A stretch of DNA of 64,000 nt from the NCBI GenBank assembly GCA_016801845.1, contig CM028917.1, forward strand, positions 5,947,001 to 6,011,000, written 5' to 3'. Below, piece after piece: positions 10,991 to 24,104 of the stretch. The first letter of the stretch is position 1. Every line of letters begins with the position of its first letter. The DNA comes from Polydactylus sextarius (taxonomy: Eukaryota > Chordata > Actinopteri > Polynemidae). The position numbers and the translations under genes are program-made. The notes below the pieces were generated by a model that saw only the letters and a program-made list of their open reading frames with translations, was not told where the DNA came from and searched no databases.

Positions 10991-11210
10991 GTTTTTTCAT
11001 GCGTGGATGTGGCACTGAGGTATGTAGTCATGGCAGGGGGGCATTTGTTGTAAAGGCAGCGTCCCTAATTGTAAAGCGCTGCGGGAAACCCTGATGCTTC
11101 TCAATAGCCAATCAGATTAGTCATCACTGAAAGATGATTCACCATATCCTTGCTCACTGTCCTACGACGTCCACAATAACAAGTCCACTTAATTTTTTTC
11201 TGGTTCATAG

Positions 11211-11330
11211 GGAGTTGAAGCCGGGGCTAAGCTAGCTGAATGTTTGATTGGCGTTACTTTTTATTTTATTTTCTCACTAAAGACAGAATCCATTGTATCT
11301 CAGCTAGCATCTCATCCAGCACTGGGATGT
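11211..11330. repeat. Dispersed repeat copy 2
   Basis: Counterpart of 9111-9230 in the same orientation, about 2.1 kb away. It could be a diverged segmental duplicate or two insertions of one family. Confidence 0.6.
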
Positions 11331-12577
11331 CCAACGTGTCTTTAGTTTAGACTGACAAAACTAACGTGCCAACCTTAGCATTAGCATGCAAGCAGGTTCT
11401 GTTGATTTTAGTCTGGTTTTGTAAAACATAAGAGAACATCAGCATGAACACTGACATAAATTAGATCAATAATCAGCAGGTGATCAGATCTGAGCCGGTG
11501 GAGGCAGCCAGTCATATCTGATGTTTTACAGTAGAAGTTGTTCTGTAGTTCTTTGTTAACAGCCTGAATCCAGAAGACAGTTTCTTTCTTTGTGCTCGAT
11601 GATAAATTAGCGTGAGTGGAGGAAATGGAAGCCTGAGGCGGCAACATGTATGTGGGAGGGGCAGTAGCTGGGGCCAGACTCTCCATGGGAGGTAAATGGA
11701 GTGGAAACGGCACAGCCCGATAGCAAAGGTTAACTTTGGGTCAAAATTGTGTTTGTTTAGCTGTGCCGACTTTTTTTTTTCTCAGTTAAAGGATTTGCAT
11801 GTCATATCACATATGCTACGTTGTTAACCGTCACTGATTTTAAATTAAGTGCATGCTCGGTTTTCATGAGTCTCACAAGGTCAAACAGTGGACATTCAAG
11901 TGGACGTCTTGGGGCTGAGAAATTCTACCTAATATCAAAACCATGTGATTTGACCAGAGGCACGAGTTTATAAAGAGTCTGAACATTCAGATCATGAGCT
12001 GTTTTTTTTCCTCTCTTTCATTTAAACTAAATCAGCTTAACAAGTATATCACACGCACACACAAGCGTACACAACCCTGGCCTATATATTCTGCAGTTTT
12101 AGAATGATAATAATGCAGGATCAATAAGAGGTTGTTTGTTTAGTCCAGACTTAAATAGCTTTGACCTTTGAACTTGACAGTATGTGAATGACCTCCCACC
12201 TCTCAGTGTGAAGGGAACTGATGCTGACTTTGCCTTTTATTTCACCAAAGCTTCCTCTGTGGTCTTCACCATCATCAACATTAATGTTGAACACAACACG
12301 TTTTTTATTCTTACTGTTTTTTTGTTTGTTTGTTTTGTCACTATAGATTTGAACCATTAAAAAATGTATCGTAGCCACCAATCTTTGGTGCTTGGTGTCA
12401 TATGGGGTCAGTACCTAAAGATATTTGCATCTGATTTGATTTAAATTGCACTAAATGTGTGAATTGGTTGTTTACTTGATATTGAACTCAATAATCTTGT
12501 AACAACGTTGCTGGCAGCTTCACAGACTAATTCTAAAACAAGCACAATATAAGCTACTTCAAAGCTTAACAGGATTT
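11331..12577. other. Non-coding stretch, nothing recognised
   Basis: AT-rich. Open frames at 11408-11713 and 12151-12381 (both minus) have no family resemblance. Short T runs near 11771 and 12300 only. Confidence 0.5.
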
Positions 12578-12684
12578 TCCTGTACCTCTTAAACTTGACA
12601 GCCAATGAGCTACCTGCTAACCAGCTTGCTAGCTGGCTAGTTAGTCCTGTACCTCTTAGACTTGTTAGCTAATGAGCTGCCTGC
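12578..12684. repeat. Short tandem duplication, period 67 bp
   Basis: A 40-base block starting TCCTGTACCTCTTAAACTTG (12578) recurs at 12645 as TCCTGTACCTCTTAGACTTG. 'caatgagctacctgc' matches 'taatgagctgcctgc'. The spacer holds the AGCTTGCTAGCTGGCTAG self-complementary stretch. Confidence 0.85.
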
Positions 12685-13539
12685 AGCTGGTGACTCATCT
12701 CTTTCTTGGTCTTCTTGAAGAGTGAAAACGATGTGAGACGACTAATTTGCCAGTAACAGTTGTCATTTTAGGCGATGACATTGATATTAGATGCTACTTT
12801 GAATCCAGCCCCCTCCTGCCTGTGGTGGATATTAGTAACTGTAACTCTTCCACATGATCAGCTAGTATCTACCCTGATGAATACAAAAAAATATGAAAGT
12901 TGATGAGTAGTGATAAGACTTTTTGCTTAGGTGTTTGACTGTCCTTAGGTTTTTTTGTTTTTTTGTATGTTTTTTTTGATCTCTTTTCTTTAACTTAGTC
13001 TAACTTACTTTTATTGTTTCATGTCTTTTATTTTTGGTAATCTGTTTATTCCTCCTCGTGTTATTCCGTTATATATCATATCAGCCAACTTTTCAAGAAA
13101 TCTAATCTGAAGTTGTGCTCTTATTTTAATGTCATTTCAGAGTTTTTGATGTTCTGCCGTCCAATGATTGTTTCCAGGAAGAAGACTGACGTCGGTCCTA
13201 ATAGGAGCAGGTTGGTCTTCATCTTTATATCTCATAGCTGCAGTAAAAGTATTGTTGGTGCTGAGCAGTAAGTAATCCCTGTTGTCTCAGGCTCCTCTGT
13301 CATAAATGAATTTTAGTGTCAGTGTGTGAAATTGTATTAAATTGATTTACATAATCATAAAGCAGATCTAGAACCATTCTGTTTTATGTAAATGAAATAC
13401 GTTCTGGAGCGTTCACGATGTGCAACACGAGTAGGATGTCAAAATAGGAAAAGAGGAAGATTAAATAAAGACAGAATGAAAACCACATTTACACACAGAC
13501 GTCTTCACACACGCTTTTTAAAACAAAATTCTTACCAGG

Positions 13540-13770
13540 CTCATATGATGTAGCTAATTTTATGTACCTTCTGTGCCGCGCTCTGCTGTCGGATTGTTTA
13601 TTTTTGGCAAAAACTGTAAGTGAAATCAGCACTTTGTTAGTCAGTGGGATAATTGCACGAAGCCCGCGGGGCACAGCAGCGTGCAGCGACTGGGTAGGAA
13701 AAGGAACAAGAGTCTTGTTCTTTGGAGCAAGCGCGGAACAGAAGGCTCCAGGCCTCCTCCTGTAAAAAGC
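13540..13770. promoter_or_regulatory. CpG-dense patch, possible cis-regulatory element
   Basis: CpGs cluster here (GCCGCGCTC, GCCCGCGGGGC, GCGTGCAGCG, AAGCGCGGAAC) in an otherwise CpG-poor intron. It is open on both strands (13489-13824 minus, 13562-13765 plus) because stops are rarer in GC-richer DNA. No protein family is recognised. The regulatory role is inference. Confidence 0.3.
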
Positions 13771-13869
13771 TCGTAGATAGATCTTTTTAATTAGATACCA
13801 AGACATAAACTGGTATAAGATCATTAGCCTCGTTAGACTTGTGAGGAATCTTTCTATATCAACAGTTCA

Positions 13870-14370
13870 CACAGTGTCTAATGCAGCAGAAATAACCTGT
13901 CTGTGCCACATCATGCCACTGCTGTGTCGAATATATCTGATAGTGATTAGAATACAAATGCATCTTAGTGGGTTTAATTTCTAATCTAATCTGATAATCT
14001 AGAAGAATGTGTCAAAATGCAGCACAACCCCACTATTTTCTTTAAGTTTATTGACCTATATATAGGATTTTGGGAAGGAGGAGTGGTTGCTCTATATTTG
14101 TTTTTATCAACAACAGAATAGTTTTCTTTACGGTTCTTAGCAGCGTGTACCACAGCATAAATAACTTGTCTGTGCCATTTCATGCCACTGCTGTTTAGTA
14201 TACAAATGCATATCAGTGGCTTTAGTTTCAAAATAAAGGTCTGCTCATTTTATCTGAAATAATGTGTAAATATACAACACATAACCTCACCAAAAAAATG
14301 TACCTGTGTAAATTTTATGAGTGTTAGCACTATATTTGTTTTTACCAACAAATAATTATTTTCCGTTCAG
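13870..14370. repeat. Diverged tandem duplication, unit about 270 bp
   Basis: Unit 1 (about 13870-14140) and unit 2 (about 14141-14370) share, in order, 'ataac.tgtctgtgcca', 'tcatgccactgctgt', 'atacaaatgcat.t.agtgg.ttta.tttc' and 'ctatatttgtttttaNcaacaa'. They differ at roughly a fifth of positions and by several indels, so the duplication is old. No coding content. Confidence 0.8.
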
Positions 14371-15618
14371 TTTTTATCAGATGAAATCTGCGAATTACAG
14401 AGATATTATCAGATATTAGCAGGGGAAAAGGTGTGTGAGCATGCACTGACTTTAAAGTAGCATCATCCCTGCTCTTATTGACAGTAACATAACTGACAGT
14501 GGTTGATAGTGGAGTCTTATCACCCCCACTGAGTAGAATTTGAGAAAGCAGAGGGATCAGTGCAGCAGTCAGAAGTCGCAAGATTTGCACTCTTGATGTG
14601 ATGCAAAGTGACACGACTCATTGTGACACGATGTGGAGGACATAATGGGGTTCGATACAACTGTGTGTGTCACGCAGTTTTTACAGCAGGCCGATGTAGA
14701 CTAGAACCACGTGTTCAGCACTTCCTTCATGACTGTATTCACATTGTCCTAATTCCCTCACATGCAACATCTGAATCAGCGTGAGGGGTAAAAAGCTCGG
14801 GTGGAGCTGCGGCACATGGCGTGGCACTTGGAATATTAAACTCAGACTTCAGCTGAGTTGGAGCCAAGTAAAAATAAAATTGGCTCAAAATCTCTCAGTA
14901 AAACTGAATCCCACAGCTGCTCAGCTGTGTGGTTGTTGGTGGTGGATCATTATGGTGACACTGAGGAGTTGTGCTCAGGTTTGCTGACTGCACTGACAGG
15001 GGCTGCATATTGCACCAGGACTGGTTTTAATAAAGAGAAACATGGACTGACTGGCTGATGCAGGTGAGGTCAAGGTTAAAACTGTCAAAACTGATAAAAA
15101 TGGTCTCAGCATTCAAAAAGCATTTAACATTGCTTGTAATGATGCAAATAAATTAATATTCTGATCACAGCAGCAACAAATGTTGTCAGCATGGTATGAT
15201 AGAAGTGTTGCAAAGTAGAGCCTGATTGATTTTTGGAGCTGATGTTGATTCCAAATGCATCAATATATCAGCAGATATTCTTATTCTCTACAGGATGTTA
15301 GATGCTATCAGCTCATCTGCAGTGGCAATAATTGATACTCCTTTGTGACCTCGCCACACAGGCAAATTTACAGATTCAACAAAATACTAAAATGATCTTT
15401 AAATCAGCCATTTATAAGAGCTTTAATTTAACTTATGGGGAGATGGAAAACAACTGAAATTTGTCGCTCGATACTGAGACAGTCCATTATTGAAAATGGT
15501 TACTGCTTAATCTAACAAATATTTTCTAAATTAATGGATTAATTCAAACCTTAATGGTGATTTCCCACTGACTAAAATGATGCCTCCAGATTTCAACCAT
15601 CCAAAACCCATAGACAAT
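14371..15618. other. Non-coding stretch, one possible hAT-like end
   Basis: At 15216 a TAGAGCCTGATTGATTTTTG motif, followed by 'cagcagatatt', resembles the start of an hAT-type element, but no partner end is visible. The frames at 14342-14614, 14781-14987 and 14858-15058 are unsupported. Confidence 0.4.
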
Positions 15619-16415
15619 GGCTGTTTCTCAAAGTTGAAGAAGAATGTTGAAATGCTGCTTTTTCGAGTCTCGCCAAACATTGTTCAAATATCAAGGATAC
15701 TTCAAAATTTCACAGATGAGTGAGTCCTTGATTCGTGAAGGGTTTTCAAGGCCGCACTTCAGTAATTTGTATAATAGGGTTGGGGCAACGCATAAACATG
15801 CAAAACATGCATGCCGATGCGTCGGAATCAAAAAAGTGCTGGTGTTTTTTGTAATGACTCGATTGTCAAAAACATGTAACACATTTGTATTCACGGATGT
15901 GCATCTAACTACTCACGTCGGTACTTTTGCAAGCGTTTTCACTTTTGAGGACATGGTGGAGTTTCGGGTGTTTTCAAACGCCTCGGGTTTTGTGAGCAAA
16001 AATGGTTTAAAATAATCGTTTTGCCCAGCCCTACTTGATATCGCTAAAATACCCACAATTCTCCACTGCACTGTGATTGCAGTGCTCATTTAAATATAAG
16101 CACTTTATTTATTTTATGAGTTGTTGATGTAAATTTAACCATGAACATGAACATACATCGTTAATAAATTGCTTGTTTATGTTGCGGTTATGTTCACATT
16201 GCTATTTATTTTAGTTTGGTGATTCATACATCCATTATCTTGGTCGTAGCAGGACTAATGGTTTACTGCTTGACATTACGCGTGTGTATTTGTATAAATG
16301 TTTTTTATTTTTTAGATGACGTGTATTTCCACACTCACTAGTTTGCTTCATTGTACGCGATTCAAATGCAGGCGACTATTCTGCCAGGGAAGCACTCTCA
16401 ACTTTGAGAAGCAAC
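15619..16415. mobile_element. MITE with GCTGTTTCTCAAAGTTGA-type ends, carrying a nested element
   Basis: The left end CTGTTTCTCAAAGTTGAAG pairs with the reverse-complemented right end TTGCTTCTCAAAGTTGAGAG. This matches the 'ctgtttctcaa' ends of a common fish non-autonomous DNA element. The internal 'tcaaggatacttca..tccttgattcgtgaagg' block fits the same type. The original unit would be about 540 bp without the nested hAT MITE at 15775-16033. Confidence 0.55.
15775..16033. mobile_element. Nested hAT-type MITE, 259 bp
   Basis: The left end TAGGGTTGGGGCAACGCAT and reverse-complemented right end TAGGGCTGGGCAAAACGAT form imperfect hAT-like terminal repeats. It interrupts the larger element. The frame at 15644-16015 crosses the junction and is therefore spurious. 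No convincing 8-bp target duplication is seen. Confidence 0.6.
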
Positions 16416-18810
16416 TTTACTACTAAGGTCAAGTCCTGTGCCAGCAGGTCAAATGAGGCCCAAGTCCAGATGTTCCCCTTCTCAGTGACACTTTCACAGG
16501 ATCCTGTGGTGTTCCCAGGTTAGATGAGATGTTTAATCTCAATAATGTGTTCAGCATTTACCACAAGGTCTTCTACCGGGCAGACGAGTCAGACAAACTT
16601 CCATTTGGCAGCGCCCAGGAGGCACTGATCAGATGCTTGAACCAGCTCAACTGGTTGCTTTCAAAAACGGCGGATTAGCAACTTTGTTCTGAGTTCCTCA
16701 CCTCATATCTAAGGCTGAGCCCAGACACTTTGGAAACTCATTTTGGCTACTTGTATGTGCAGTCTGCTTCTTCTTTTATTTACTACCCAAACCTCATGAT
16801 AGTAGACAGTCATTTGTTAGCAAAACTCCAGCATTTTATATGTCACTAGAACAGTAGGATGTCAGGGTTCAGCCAACCCAAGCCTCTGACCTGGCACATC
16901 ATGCACTGCTGTTGAAATGAATAATTATCTAAAAATCTGATGCGAAAATATTCAGAAATTAAAGGGTAAAAAAAAGTATAACACACTTTACTATGAACAT
17001 GCTCAACCTTTAGTTGAGCATTTTCATAGTGATTTCAAGCCACTGAACAGTTACTGTATGATTCAAACTAACCCACAGCCTAAATTATAGAGTCCTTTTT
17101 AAATGTTGCATAGATAATTTTGGTTGCGAGCCCTTCATGAACACGCGAGCGACAGACCCAAAGGCTAAAAATGCATTAACCTACATAACAGCAGAGTGGA
17201 TGTCTCGTCATATGTCATTTAATTTGTGTGCGTTTTTTATTAAATCTGTTTTTGTTTTTTTTTGTTGAAATATAAGATGCATGTTGCTCTGTGGCAGAAA
17301 ACTCCAAGGGAATATATTCTGTAATATTAAAAGACAAATAAATGCTCTCCAGTGGCGCTGGTAATTGCAGGACGTCAAACTGTTTGTTCATTTCCAGATG
17401 AAATTGGCCTTGTTCTAGTTCTGAGACTACACACATAGAGTTTATCAGAAATCCTGCCAGTCTGACAGTATTTCCAGTTAATCTGCCATCGATCAAGTCA
17501 GTCAGAGTGTAGCAGGCTGATCACCATGATATTGATGATACATTTGTTGGCAAGCGTGCTCCCGCAGAACCACATATAATTAGCAATAATCGCCTCTAAT
17601 GGGATTCTAATGGAGGCACTTCCTGTTCAACACAAAGCCTTCTTCTGGTTTTGCTCTATTACATGGTTTCCACATGTGCTAGATACACATCTTGAAGTCT
17701 GACTGTTGTTGCCTTGATGGTAATATAGATTTGTTTCAAAAGCCACACTAGACAGTTTTGATCCTCTAAGTGCGGAAACATGCTAAGACGTCACAGACAT
17801 GTATATCCCACTTGATAAACACTTCCTGTAATAGCTACACGCAGTAGAAGTGATTGGCGGATGACAAAAAGCACCAATTCGGCCAACAAATGCACTCTGC
17901 AACAGTAATTCTAATACCCCAACCCTAAGAAAAGCTCAGCCAACTCTGATTGTCCACTGGCTGATAAAAACCTGTGGTAAGGTCAGTGATGTTTTATGGA
18001 AATACATTTGGTTTCCATTGCATTGTTCTCAAGAAAAGCATCTTTAATATACATAAGAGGGGTTGTTTGTTGACCACACATGCATAGTCTTGGAACTAGA
18101 TTTCAGTTTTTTTTTTTTTTTGTTTTTATATATTTTAGGCACAAAATTTTCTGGTAACTAAGTATCTGTTGCCATCTGTGCCCAGTTCAAGTAGTCATAC
18201 ATTTGCAAAGGCACATTAATCCAGAAAGCTGTTACTGGGAACAATGAGGGGGTTTAAGAGTGGAGATGGGAGGAGCCACTGACTCCTCTGAGTATCATCC
18301 ATACAGTAGGAATAAAATATAATATAGGCTAATAGATTTGTTATTTCTTACTTCCCCCCAATGGTCTGGATAAGAAAATGATTTAATACAGTTAGAGAGC
18401 ACAGGCTAAATTGTATGAATGGAAGTGAATGGAAGAGATACTGCCCCATGCAAAATGTTTTTTATTTACTTTAACTCTTCAAGTTCAATCAAAAAAATGA
18501 TATTATGTTATGTATCTCTGAGCTTTTTAAGTGGATAAATGGGAAAACTGAAAGTTTATTAGCTTTCAGTGGCTTATACCTGCTTATCACCAACACTACC
18601 TAGGACTTAGCATATACCATGGGAAAATTTGGTGGAGATTGAAGTGTAACCAAATTTGATTGGATTGATATTGGCTAACTTTGTGGATTGAACATCATCA
18701 GCATTCAGTGAGAAATGAGAAACACAAAAAATGAGAAACACATTATTCTCTCTTTTTTTTTGTGCTTTTCCAGGGGGTTTTAGGTAGCGTCAGTCACATG
18801 AGCCCTGATG

Positions 18811-18811
<1 letters not shown>
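16416..18811. other. Non-coding stretch with one strong hairpin
   Basis: A hairpin lies at 16990-17030, and a T run at 18105-18121. Bases 17565-17640 contain homeodomain-like motifs (ATAATTAGCAATAATCG, CTAATGG twice), possibly regulatory. The minus-strand frame at 17215-17496 has no family resemblance. Confidence 0.45.
16990..17030. repeat. Hairpin, 17-bp arms
   Basis: ACTATGAACATGCTCAA and TTGAGCATTTTCATAGT pair with one mismatch around a 7-base loop. Confidence 0.85.

Positions 18812-18883
<72 letters not shown>
18812..18883. repeat. (TA)n microsatellite, about 72 bp
   Basis: Uninterrupted alternating TA for about 36 units. Likely length-polymorphic and prone to cruciform formation. Confidence 0.97.
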
Positions 18884-18887
<4 letters not shown>

Positions 18888-20056
18888 CTTCTATCGCCAC
18901 ACTTTTAAAAACAGAGATACGAAGGGAGAATGAGATGTACAAAGTGCTCAATTCATTTTTGGTCTTGTTCACACGCGAGATCAGAGCTGCAGATGAAAGC
19001 CTCCAGGCTCAGGGGTGACATCTTCATTCGCAATGCACTCTTTCTGACAAGCGACATGATTTATGTTCAGCCCCAGCTGTGCATCAGAATACCCAGCATT
19101 ACCACAAGAAGACATAGCTGCTTTCCCAGAATGCTTTAGATCTGGTGTGTCCGTACTTTACATTCCATTGGTCATGAAGGGAAAATAAGCCATATTCCTG
19201 AGCCATTAGCGTTAACACAATATTTGCAGTTCCTGTCAATACCATGATACTATGATACGATTACTGTGAATAGTAAGAGCATTTTATCCATAATGAATCA
19301 TGATTCATGATGACTCATGATTATAAAACACAGTAAATTGGGGTGTGGTCCTGCATTGACTTTTTTGCTGTGGATTTCCAGCAGCTGAACGAAGAACCAG
19401 CTCAACCAGCTGAAATTCACTGCTGCTGTTGAACTTGTGCTGCTGTTTCAGAGCACTTTAGAGATACTCACTATATTAAGTACACTCTTCAAATGGTTTC
19501 TTCCATTCTTGGCGGTAAGTCAAGCCACGCTGTTGCTTGATTGGAGAACTTGGCTGAGCTAATAGGATAGCTGCCAGTTTTCTCATCTCTTCTCGCTCTT
19601 TTTTTTTTTTTTTAGCCCCGTAGGACCAAAATGTCTTATTCTTCCTCTAAATTTGACACATTTCCCTTTGAACTATGTGAAAAAACAGTTATCCTGGAAT
19701 CCTCTTTACTATGGGTGTAATCAACCAAAGAAATTCTTGGTCTGTTGGAGAATATTTAGACAGTTGTTTTTTCATGTTATAATAATTGACTCTGTGCATG
19801 TCCTCACACACAGCGAGACTGAACATAGGAGGTCAGCTTTGCGGCCAAGACACGAATAGACTATTAACTTAATATCAGTTTTGCGTTTGGATGATAGATG
19901 AGGCTTAACATCCAGCGTGGTCGGGTGTATCTGTAGGATGCTGCCATTGTTGCAGGCGGGTGCAGGAACATTCAAATATGTCAATTCTGATATGTTCATA
20001 GACTCAAAACGGACGCAGACAAGTTAGTTTACTGTTTTTAGGTGATATGCTGTGTT
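18884..20056. other. Non-coding stretch, nothing recognised
   Basis: Contains a self-complementary TCATGATTCATGATGACTCA-type patch near 19301-19325 and a T run (19599-19613). Open frames at 18930 and 19653 are unsupported. Confidence 0.45.
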
Positions 20057-20290
20057 CAGGGGCGGACTAGAAATCTTTGTGTGCTGGAAATGTCCAGAAC
20101 GACCGCCCGGTCTACAGCTGTCGGCCGTCCGTAGTATATTGGTCTGCCATAAAACAGCCCATAAAACCTGTAGATCAGCGACCCAATTGACACTGGGCTG
20201 GTCCAATCAGCGCAAGAGTTTGTGTCCTAACCACCGGCCCCCGACACACGCTGGTCTGTGGCTCATTCGTATTAAAATTATATAAGATTG
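20057..20290 (+). mobile_element. Truncated hAT-like element, CAGGGGCGGACTAG end
   Basis: The left end CAGGGGCGGACTAGAAATC resembles the CAGGGGCGGACTGG terminus of fish hAT-type elements. A related end occurs at 31770 (CAGGGGCACACTAGCGATTT), and both continue 'tgtgt.ctggaaa.gtc'. The right terminus is not visible. Confidence 0.5.
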
Positions 20291-20381
20291 ACACGCCAAA
20301 AAATCAACTTATCAGAATTTTGGTCGAACCAGAACATATTGACCAGTAAATCGACCAGTCAACTTGGAGATTACAGCCCTA
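20291..20381 (-). mobile_element. hAT-like terminal segment (TAGGGCTGTAATC end)
   Basis: Reverse-complemented, the end reads TAGGGCTGTAATCTCCAAG and then 'actggtcgatttactggtc', the pattern of TAGGGCTG-type hAT elements. Only one end is found. It may have inserted into, or deleted part of, the neighbouring hAT-like fragment. Confidence 0.5.
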
Positions 20382-23300
20382 CTCTTTACAACCTACTAAA
20401 GTCTGATTTGTGAAGCTTCTTTGATCCAAAAAAAAAAAAAAAACTAAAGCAGTGTAGCACAAGTGTCTTTTGTCAAATATTATTTTAATTGTTAAATAAC
20501 TCATGAGTCATGTAACTTAAGGTTAGTAGGCAGTTGTCTGGAAAGGCCTACCTCAGATCAACAAATAAATTTGTAGTTTTTCAAGTCATTTGTCAAAATG
20601 ACCCCTGTAAATCTACGTGCGCTTCATATTGGTTGGAGAAATTCAACAACTGATGTTTTCAGCTGATTGATACATTTTTAAAGTACAGAAAAGAACTGAA
20701 AAACTAGCCATTGTCAGAAATCAGCATAAGGAAACAAAGATAAACTGTTAAACGTTTATACTTCTGTCGACTTCTTTAGAATTCAGTAAATTCTTGGCCA
20801 CGACTGCGATTGTGGGCATTTCTCTGCCTCCCATGGTCCTGATCCATCGTCTTTGTAGCTTGTGAAATTGGAAACAGTTGCCAAAAGCCATAACAGAGCA
20901 ACACATCTGGCTTCCATAGAAATGATTTACAGTCAGAAGAGACTGAAAACCATATAAAAGAAAGGTTTTCGCTCACTGTTCCTTTTGATATTTCCATCCC
21001 AGTGGCTATTTGTAACTCGGTGCTGTAAGCTGATAGATGAGGACACTTTTGTTTTGAAAGCTCAGACTTGAATCTGAGTTTCTGTATGAGGATTGTTTTC
21101 TTTTGAAAAAACAAGATTCTGGAAGAATTCCACCTAGGTTCTTGTCAAGTCACTGTTTTAAACTGAGCTGCATGTAAGAAGAAGAAAATGAAGTGAGAGA
21201 CATTTTTGTAAATTAATCATTGTAAAAAAATCAAACCTTAGATCTGTCATTTACTAAATGTGCAGACTCTTGATACAGCACTTTTTCCGAAGCCCCTTCG
21301 GCAGTAGTTATGCTTTGAGTTTTCTTGTGCAAGTCTCTGCAGGCTTTACACACCTGGATTTGGGCAGTTTATCTCATCCTTTCCAGCAGATCCTCTCAAG
21401 CTCCGTGAGATTGGCTGAACTGCCATCCTCATGTCTCAGACTTTGATTTGGATAAGGACAATCACACACTATTGAATCCTCACGGCACTTGAGTGTTGCT
21501 GTAGGGTGTCAGGTGTCCTGCACTCTTTTTTCACTCTTTATTGATCTTTATTTTCCCTTCAAGTTTCTTAATTCTGACCAAGCTCCTTGTCACGGTCACT
21601 GAGAACTCCTAACATGACCTGATGCTGTGCCGCAGGGATGGTATTATCCAGGTGCTGGGCAGTGCCTGATATTCTCTAGACAACACAGCTTTTCCTTATG
21701 TTCCCCCTTTAAAGTCCTTTAAATGCTGTTTTCACAGATCCAACGCAAGCTATCATATGCCCTTTTATTGAAAATAGTTTCTGTCTAGCAGCTGTACCAT
21801 AAAGGCGTGATTAATGGAGTCTGGCTGAGATGGTTGTCTTTGCGGTACGTTATCTCATCTCTGCAGTGGACTCTGTTAGTGAAGTGGTGGTACTGACAAA
21901 CTTCTTCTATTTCACAATGGTCAGGGTTGAGAACCACTTTAGAAATGCTTTATTACCCTTTCTATATTTATAAGAATGGCTGTTAGAAATACCATGGCGA
22001 CGGATGACAGAAGGTTTCTTAGACATAGCGACGTCCATCGATTGTGGTAGTTATGTCAGTTTGCCTCAATAGACTCCTGTTATGCTATAGACACATCTCC
22101 ATTATGATTAAAGCAAACAGGATGTACTTGACTATAATGTGGAATGTCACAACAAAGAGACTCAATACTGCAGACAAATGGCAGTTGAGTCCACTTAGAA
22201 TTAGAATTATATCTAATGTTATGAAAAAGCTTGAATCACCTCTCTTGAGCAGCTTGTTTCTATGTATATTTTTTTTGTTTGTGGGTACACTGTTTCAGCA
22301 GATCCATTCAACCATTGTGATATTTACCTTATTGACTAAACCAAAATATAGTCAGATGTCACGCATTCATCACCAATCACTGATGCTTCACCAAACAAGC
22401 ACACAAACACGTTTACATGTGCATATCTTTGGAAGTGGGTCGGCCATGTGCGCGTTTTTATGTGGGCCAGTATCTTTTTCTAAACACAAGTTTGTTTGTG
22501 TATGAATTGATTGTGTTGTTTGCGCTCGTCAGACTCATCATGTCATAATTCGCTTCGCTCTGACAAGGCGCATCATTGAGGAGCTGACCGCTTTCACAGC
22601 ACAACAAGCAGCTCATTCCCCAAACAACAGTCAAGAAGAGGCATGAAGCATTAATGAAGCAGTGCCCAGAGTCTGTGAATGATGTCTGGTTATCTGTTCT
22701 TGTGTTCCAGGCCTCATTTAGCAAAACCATAAAGTGTTGCATGGTAGGTTTGGATTATCTGATGAGGCCCAGATAATATGGGTTGGCCTATAGACAAATA
22801 AACTCTTGTTACCCTCCGAGCGTACCCCTAAAAAAAAAAAAAAAACACACCTCCCCTTTTTCTTGCTGAGCCTCTCATCTACTGTAACCCCCCAAAGCTG
22901 CGTGATCGATTTGCACGTCAAAACCTCCAGCTGGCAGCTGACCGAAGGATGAACTCGTCGTCAGGTTGGGGTCAAAGGGGGCGCTGTGACATCTGTGAGA
23001 TGACCCATTTTGAATCCCTCCAAGATTGTTTTTGTCAGTCAAATAACGTAGTGCTGACAGTGGTAGCCATAGCATTTCTTGGTTATGCTTGGTGGTGGTG
23101 ATATCCTGGGCTGACCCCAAGGATCTGGGGCAATTAAGGCATTTGTAATGGCTCAGTATCAGCTGTATAGAGCCCAGTCAGTTTTCAGGGTTTTGTTTGT
23201 TGCAGCAATTTGTGCTCGGTGTCCAGCAGCACTCCTCTGCTTTCTGTTAAAACCTCTTCAACAAACTGGGTACTGAATGTAATTTAAATTGTCATTGTGT

Positions 23301-23604
23301 CTACGAAATAAACTGAATCTAATTATTTGTGGGCTAAATACAACCATTCAAAATTTACCAATCAGAATTACTTTATCCTCCTTTATTTCTTCAGGACAAT
23401 AATCACATGAAATGCAGCATGTCTTGTGCAGCAAGTTAGTGGCTGTGCTCTTTTCAAACCAGTAGCTCATATTTGACACTTTTGTCTCGACAATCGACTA
23501 TTGCAGTCATGTGTCTTGCATAAATAAATATCTTCAGTAATAAGTGAGCTGCTGATGAGTTAAGAGTACTTCCTTGCAGCTTTTTTTACGCTCAATTATA
23601 TTAA
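20382..23604. other. Non-coding stretch, no gene recognised
   Basis: About 3.2 kb of AT-rich DNA with A runs at 20430-20444 and 22829-22844. Several frames, including 22044-22505 with 153 codons, have no recognisable family or splice context. No clear transposon ends. Confidence 0.45.
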
Positions 23605-24045
23605 AGTCCCATTCTCGTGAACACGACATCTCAAAAACGTAAGGAAATCCTGTCATCCTTTTCCTTTAGCACAAACATTAACATGGACTCAAGGACCAAC
23701 TGACTAGAGAAAAAAAACATTTGGCCACTGTGGACAAAATATATGAGAAAAACCAAACCAAAAAAAAATAAAAAAAAAAAAAAAAAACAGTAATATATGC
23801 TACAGAAAAATGTAAATTATCCACTAGAATCACACATCAATCTAGTGACACCTCAGTTCACTAATGTATTTAATTATTTTCCTCACAGTGAATAATACAT
23901 TTATTATGTATATATGTAATACATTTCATACTGACACTGAACTGCTGCTTGGAGGCATTCTAGTCTAGTTCCAGTTATCCAAAACTCTGAGAATTCATAT
24001 TGATTTTGTCTTTCTTTGTTCAAGGAGCCAAACATACATACTATA

Positions 24046-24104
<59 letters not shown>

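Noticed and set aside
15644..16015. 123-codon plus-strand frame
   Set aside because: It crosses the boundary of a MITE nested in another MITE, so cannot be a real gene.
22044..22505. 153-codon plus-strand open frame
   Set aside because: Composition follows the surrounding AT-rich DNA and the peptide resembles no family. Hydrophobic stretches come from T-rich runs.
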